DNA of 64,000 nt from Limnanthes douglasii subsp. nivea (lineage: Eukaryota > Streptophyta > Magnoliopsida > Brassicales > Limnanthaceae), in NCBI GenBank assembly GCA_036936605.1, contig JAUPFV010000001.1, forward strand, positions 171,696,386 through 171,760,385, written 5' to 3'. Below, in pieces: positions 58,403 to 64,000 of this stretch. Below the pieces are notes generated by a model. The model did not search any database. It saw nothing but the letters and a program-made list of their open reading frames with translations, and had not been told where the DNA came from. The translations under genes and the position numbers were made by a program. The number at the start of each line of letters is the position of its first letter. Within the stretch, counting starts at the first letter, position 1.

Positions 58403-60776
58403 TTAGAGCTTGTTTCTTTCGATTTTTTCTTCACTATCATCGTTTTTAAAACTTTTGAGTTCCACACTTGAACTCTCACTAACTCCTTCATTGTCCTCGG
58501 AATCTTCCCCACTTGAGTAGTTGTGCTTGTCACCGTCAGCCATTGTATAAAAAGGAATGTCATCGTATTTCACAAATTTCCACAAAGGACCAAAATTCCT
58601 CTTAGGAAAAGTATCATGAAATAATAAGACCATATCGGATTTAATGCCATCATCTCTTTTCTCCAATCATCTCTTCGGCTTGCTTTTGTACTAGAGATGT
58701 ATTCTCCTCTGTTTTCTTCTTAACAAGATCCTCTAAGTTGACCTTGTCCTCGGATAAAATCTTGATGGTATTGTCTGTAGCTTTTAGTTGCGCCTTCAAA
58801 TCCTTGATCTTATCGGAAGAAGAAGTTTTCAGTCTGGAATACTTGGTCTGGAGATCTCTTTGAGCCTTTTCTGACTTAAGCAGTTTGGCAGCCAAATCCT
58901 CTTTTTCCTTCTTCAGAGATTCTATGCTTTGCTGAGCAGTAGAGATGTTATTAGTCAAGCCATGGTTTGCTATGGTCAGGGAAGTAATAGTATGTGTTTG
59001 TTCCTTCATTTGTCTTTTTAGGTCAACTACCAGACAGATATAACCTAAGAGGGCATGACTCAGGGTGTCTTGCTCGCTTGATATCATATAAGTCTCACCG
59101 TCATGGGTCACAGCATTGGATGAGTTGGCAGGACGATAAGGCTCCGCGAATTCATCATTGTCCAGATCATTAAATTATATATTAATGTTATGGAATGCAT
59201 CAAGATCTACCTCTCCATCGGTAGTAGCCTATTTAGAATAAAGGTTAGGTGGAATTTCTACTTGAAGAGTAGGACCAACAGGAACCGGAGGAGGCATTTC
59301 AGAAGGATGTAGAATTATATTTGATCTCATGATGACTTTCTTCTTCTTTGCAACTTTTTCATCACTTCTTGCCTTGCGCTACTTATCCTTCTTTGTAACC
59401 TTTGGTGGGTTGTTCGATCAACCATCCTTAACAGTAACTTCAATTGCTTCCAGCAGTACATCATTGATCTCTTATTGATTCTCTGAACCGGTCCCTTTGG
59501 TAGTTGTCTTAGGTGGGTCTGATGTGGTTTTTTTCTTTCTTTTGTTCTTCATCTTGTCCAGATGACTAGGGGATTTGAATCTAGAAGGCAAGTAGAGCTT
59601 TGCGTCCTTAGCCTTAGTTCTCCTTAGGATAACATCTGTAGGAGGAGGGGTAATCAGTTATTCCCAGGTAAGGTCTTCTATATTATTCCACAGATGAGAC
59701 CTCACAAAATTCCATGAGGTGAAGCAGTTGTGAAAACAATTCCCCCATTTCTTCAAGGCCCATGCGTTTAGCTTGGCGCAAGTGCTTTGACCTGCCTTTA
59801 CAAGCTCTTAGAACTCTTTAATAAAAACTGCAAAAGGCACAAGTCAGTTCGGAATAATCACATAGTATTTAAAAGATTAAAGAAACATAAATAAAACTTA
59901 CTTATGCTCTTCCAGTGACTAGTCAGTTGGCTTGGATTCGAGTCAACCTTTATTTTTTTTCCCATTCTTCCACGCTCCGCTGATGAATAGGAATTATATT
60001 CTTCATGGTTTTTCGGACTCCAATAGGTCATTCACTACCTTGTAATCATTCCTCATATTGTAGTGATAGAAGAGAATGTGGTGGTTCTTGCACAAATTTA
60101 CCACAACATTGAATTGCTCCATTGGTAGTGGGATCTTGGAAAGCCTTAAAGCTATTATGCCAACGATGAAAATATACCACGCATTTGGACTCAAATCACT
60201 CGGACATAACTTAATCAGGTGAAAGTACCTGACTATCTTCGGATCCAAAGGAAACTGGAGTCCCCAGTTCTGTACCTCGGTGTACACCACTAGATCATTA
60301 GATTTGCAATCTATCAGAGTTTCCGGGGTGATCGGGATTCTCACCTTGAAAGAATTGGGGAACCCCCACTTTGTACGAATACGACCTAATTTGGCGGTGT
60401 GGGTGTATACGTAAGAAATGTTCTGGAGGGATATCGGCTACTTCACACTGACTTTCGGGAAATTTGGCCCCACCTTCCCTTCCAGACACTCCGGAAGCGC
60501 GTCCGGATTGAACAGACCCACTTTAATTTTTCCCCTTCGATCTGCTGCAGTGTCTTCCGTCTGTCCGGACACCTCAAAATAAGTATCTTCTATACTATCC
60601 TCTATATTTTCTTCCATTATGATGGACCGCTTTTGGGATGGCTTGGTTTCTGCCAGGGGTTTTATTGTCCCCGAACTAGTATGTTTCGAAGAGTTATGAG
60701 TGGACTTAGCCTTGGATTGGCGAGTAATTCGGCGAGGGATGTTCTTCTTAGGATACTTCTCAGCGTTCGAACCCAT
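58403..60776 (-). pseudogene. Element III antisense ORF, right arm, with 74-nt intron
   Basis: Minus strand from ATG 60776. Landmarks: IPRRITRQSKAKSTHNSSKH, DTAADRRGKIKVGLFNPDAL, the conserved core at 60003-60344 (NWGLQFPLDPKIVRYFHLIK, SPNAWYIFIVGIIALRLSK, CKNHHILFYHYNM), an intron 59828-59901, KLNAWALKKWGN, a coiled coil at 58650-59000, and an acidic tail (58403-58560). It is better preserved than the other two copies, with few stops. The core resembles the plant putative gypsy-type transposon domain. Role unknown. Confidence 0.78.
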
Positions 60777-61551
60777 GAAAATAAAGGGTGAAGGTTTCCT
60801 AACACTGGAAATTGTCTTTTCTTTAGGGGAGAGGGTTCTGAGATTCTTGAACATAAGATCCTGATTGAAGAGGAGAAATAGTTGGGACAAAAGGCAATTT
60901 TCTGACCTTAGATGTCTTTGATGACGATGAACCTTAGTTTGTGCTTGCTTTTAGTTGATTAAGTTCTCCACCAGGAGAGACAGGAAGACCAACAATTATT
61001 CTTTCATCTCTTGCAACTTTTCTCGCTCTCTCCAATTCAAACAAATTTATCCAACCCCTTTTACTAGTGCGTTTCTGGCTGTGAATATAAATTACTTGAA
61101 CACAATTTGAAAGAGTACTAAGCTTTCTCTCTCTAGAAGTGTTTGTGTTTTTAAGACAATGGAACAGTGAAATCGAGTTAAATAACTGTGAAAATAAAAA
61201 AGGTTACATAGGGGAATATAAACTTATCATAGCCATGATTAAAGACTATTAAGCATAGGGGTTAATTCCTAAGTAACTTTCTAGCCTAGAAAGTACGATA
61301 ATCTAGGAGAAAACGGCTAAGAGGTCGAACTAGAGCCTGACACGTGTCCCACGTTGAAAAAAGACTCTTGAAATTCTGAACCGTAAAATCAGTCTTACCG
61401 ACTTCCGATCGAGCTGACTCTTGAAATTCTTAAATATAAAAAGTTGATCTATTTAGTTCGGATACAAAGGTAGATCGGAAGAATACATTTCACATTGAGA
61501 ATGTGTTGATTTCTATTCTTATGGATTAGCTCTTCCAAAGAATTTTTGCAA
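60777..61551 (-). other. Leader of the element III antisense ORF, right arm
   Basis: Non-coding counterpart of 27487-28262. No gene supported. Confidence 0.5.
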
Positions 61552-61921
61552 GATCTAAAGGGGCTACTGATAAGGTCAGATATTTTAACACAACAACTTA
61601 CCTATATCCGAAGGGAAGTTCTGACCAAACCACTACCATAATAAACCGAACAGGACAAATGTAGTGGAATGTGACTAAGTTAGGTGCTGGTCATTTCACA
61701 CCTAGAGAAACGGGTTCTTAAACTTAACCTAAACATATAACCCGACCCGAAAGGTCTATGGGTCGTTAATTAAGTATAAATACCCGAACCACTTTTATTA
61801 ATGAGGGTGATCAGAATTTAATACAAGTACACACCTTAATTATCTCGTTACATTCCACCTTAAACATTAAATTCTCAAAACACTTTATTAAATTACCCTC
61901 AATCTGAAATAATCCACACCA
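61552..61921 (+). repeat. Element III right-arm polypurine tract and 3' LTR
   Basis: GATCTAAAGGGGCTAC (61552-61567) directly precedes the LTR start TGATAAGGTCAG (61568). The LTR ends ATCCACACCA at 61921. Confidence 0.9.
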
Positions 61922-64000
61922 GTTTTGATCGTGGATGAATATGACTTCAACGGTTCCAAAACCAAAGATTCCTAGTTCACTACCATCCACCTCTTATAGA
62001 GGTGTCTCGCAAGTTTGAATAGCGGTATGATTTCGACATGTTCGTTACTGTGTTATTTCGTAGTTTCATCAAAAAATTAATTTTGACGTTGTCAAATATT
62101 ATATTTATATTATGTTACTAAATTATGTATATGTGAATTTTTTATAAAGGAAAGTAACATAACCTATAACATATATATTAACCTATTTTAAATATTTTAC
62201 AACTTGTTTTGATCATGTATGAATATGAATTCAATGGTTCCAAAACTAAAGATCCTCAGTTCACTACCATCCATCTCTTGTAGAGGTGTCTCACAGGTTT
62301 GAATAACGATATGATTTTAACCTCTTCATTATTGTGTTATGTCGTGTTTCGTTAAAAAAATCTATTTTGACATCTTTAAATATTATATTTATATCATGTT
62401 ACTAAATTATGTATATGTGAATTTTTTATTAAGGAAAGTAACATAATCTATAACATATATATTTATCCATTTTAAATATTTTACAACTTGTTATGATCAT
62501 GGATAAATATGACTTCAATGGTTCCAAAACTAAAGATCCCCAGGTCACTACCATGCACCTCTTGTAGAGGTGTCTCAAAGGTTTTAATAGCGGTATGATT
62601 TCAACCTCTTCATTATTGTGTTATGTCGTGGTTTCGTCATAAAAATCTATTTTGACGTCGTCAAATATTATACTTATATCATGTTACTAAATTATGTATA
62701 TGTAAATTCTTTATTAAGGAAAGTAACAAAATTTATAACATTTATATTTACTTATTTTAAATATTTTATAACTTTTTTTTATCATGGATGAATATGACTT
62801 CAATGGTTACAAACTAAAGATCCCCAGTGCACTATCATCCACCTCTTGTACAGGTGTCTCACATGTTTGAATATCAGTATGATTTCTACCGGTTTTTACT
62901 GTGTTCTGTCGTAGTTTTGTCAAAAAATCTATATTGACGTCGTCAAAGATTATATTTATACTATATTACTAAATTATGTATACGCAATATTTTTATCAAG
63001 GAAAGTAACATAATCTATGACATCTATATTTACTTATTTTATAACTTGTTTTTATCCTAGATGAATATGACTTCATTGGTTCCAAAACTAAAGATCCCTA
63101 GTTCACTACTATCCACGTCTTGTAGTGGAGTCTCACAGGTTTGAATAGCGATATGATTTCAACTGGTTCGTTATTGTGTTATGTCGTAGTTTCGTTAAAA
63201 AATCTATTTTGACATCATCAAATATTATATTTATATTATGTTACTAAATTATGTATATGTAAAATTTTTATGGAGGAAAGGAATATAATCTATAACATAT
63301 ATTTTTACCTATTATAAATATTTTATAACTTGTTTTGATCATGGATAAATATGACTTCAATGGTTTCAAAACTAAAGATCCCTAGTTCACTACCATTCAC
63401 CTCTTATAGAGGTTTCTCACAAGTTTGAATAGCGGTATGATTTCGACATGTTTGTTAATGTGTTATGTCATAGTTTCGTCAAAAAATCTATTTTGGCATC
63501 GTCAAATATTATATTTATATTATGTTACTAAATTATGTATATCTGATTATTTATTAAGGGAAGTAACATAATCTATGACATATATATTTACCCATTTTAA
63601 TTATTTTATAACTTTTTCTTTTATCATGGATGAATATAACTTCAATGGTTCCAAAACTAAAGCTCCCTCGTTCACTATCATCCACCTCTTATAGAGGTGT
63701 GTAACAGGTTTGAATAGTGGTATCATATCGACCGATATTTTACTGTGTTCCGTCATAGTTTCGTCAAAAAATCTATTTTGATGTCGTCAAATATTATATT
63801 TATACTATATTACTAAATTATGTATATGTGCATTTTTTATTGAGGAAAGTAACATAATCTATGACATCTATATTTACCTATTTTATAAGTTGTTTTGATA
63901 TTGGATGAATATGACTTCAATGGTTCTCAAACTAAAGGTCACTAGTTCATTACTATCCATTAGGTTCAACGGTATGATTTGGATCGGTTCGTTATTGTGT
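61922..64000 (+). repeat. 283-bp satellite block, right arm, cut by window edge
   Basis: About seven monomers, the inverted counterpart of 25041-27115. The last bases, GGTTCAACGGTATGATTTGG, match the minus strand at about 25060-25079, so the inverted repeat continues past the window. Confidence 0.9.

Larger units (their letters stand above)
49881..61921 (+). mobile_element. Element III, right-arm copy (Tat-like, 12.0 kb)
   Basis: LTRs at 49881-50235 and 61568-61921, target duplication GTTTT at 49876-49880 and 61922-61926. Internal order: primer site, gag, satellite insertion, gag continued, protease, reverse transcriptase, RNase H, archaeal-type RNase H, integrase, 3' UTR, antisense ORF (minus), polypurine tract. 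All genes contain stops. It keeps the pol segment deleted in the left-arm copy. Confidence 0.92.

Noticed and set aside
25041..64000. The inverted repeat as a simple assembly or chimeric-read artefact
   Set aside because: An artefact would give near-identical arms. The arms here differ by several percent by eye and carry separate deletions and insertions. Long reads would still be needed for proof.
1..64000. CRISPR arrays, tRNA, rRNA or organellar insertions
   Set aside because: The tandem repeats are satellite-sized and lack spacers; I recognised no tRNA, rRNA or plastid/mitochondrial gene sequence.

Overview
This window looks like repeat-rich nuclear DNA of a flowering plant, most likely a eudicot. 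It is AT-rich and full of degenerate LTR retrotransposons, and it has one clearly intact gene: a nuclear-encoded mitochondrial ADP/ATP carrier with a plant-type N-terminal extension (47677-48798, minus strand). I see no bacterial operons, rRNA, tRNA or CRISPR arrays. I cannot name the species.

The other recognisable parts are these. (1) Four Ty3/Gypsy elements or fragments that look like the Tat lineage: gag-pol with a second RNase H, and an extra antisense ORF (aORF) near the 3' end. Element I is an LTR plus gag (1-1775, with a partial copy at 40276-41285). Element II is complete but decayed (9281-18975). Element III is present twice (27116-38256 minus, 49881-61921 plus). Element IV is 5' only (41286-45025). 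(2) A Ty1/Copia RNase H remnant (1985-2440, also 39765-40100 and 45620-45870). (3) A satellite with a monomer of about 283 bp, in blocks at 5011-6833, 19139-21483, 24373-27115, 35396-37150, 38257-38590, 49570-49880, 51150-52760 and 61922-64000. (4) Three foldback, MITE-like elements at 7007-7986.

The large-scale structure is the striking part. About 25041-39745 is an inverted copy of about 45042-64000, around a spacer of about 5.3 kb (39746-45041), and the arms run past the right end of the window. The arms differ by several percent by eye and by separate deletions. The left arm lost most of the carrier gene (counterpart of 45428-48745), leaving its promoter and 22 codons. It also lost about 840 bp of element III pol, with a short templated insertion at the scar. 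A third, direct-orientation partial copy of the same locus lies at about 773-6974, where the carrier 3' end is fused to retrotransposon gag. A further tandem duplication (16753-21483 and 21484-26712) multiplies the element II 5' LTR, gag and satellite.

A relative order can be read. Element III inserted into the satellite array next to the carrier gene, shown by the 5-bp target duplication AAAAC/GTTTT. The locus was then duplicated in inverted orientation, since the two element III copies share both insertion sites and their 5' LTRs resemble each other more than each element's own two LTRs. Arm-specific deletions followed. The same satellite, with the same leader sequence, also sits inside element III gag between two copies of about 250 bp of gag, so satellite and retrotransposon have each invaded the other.
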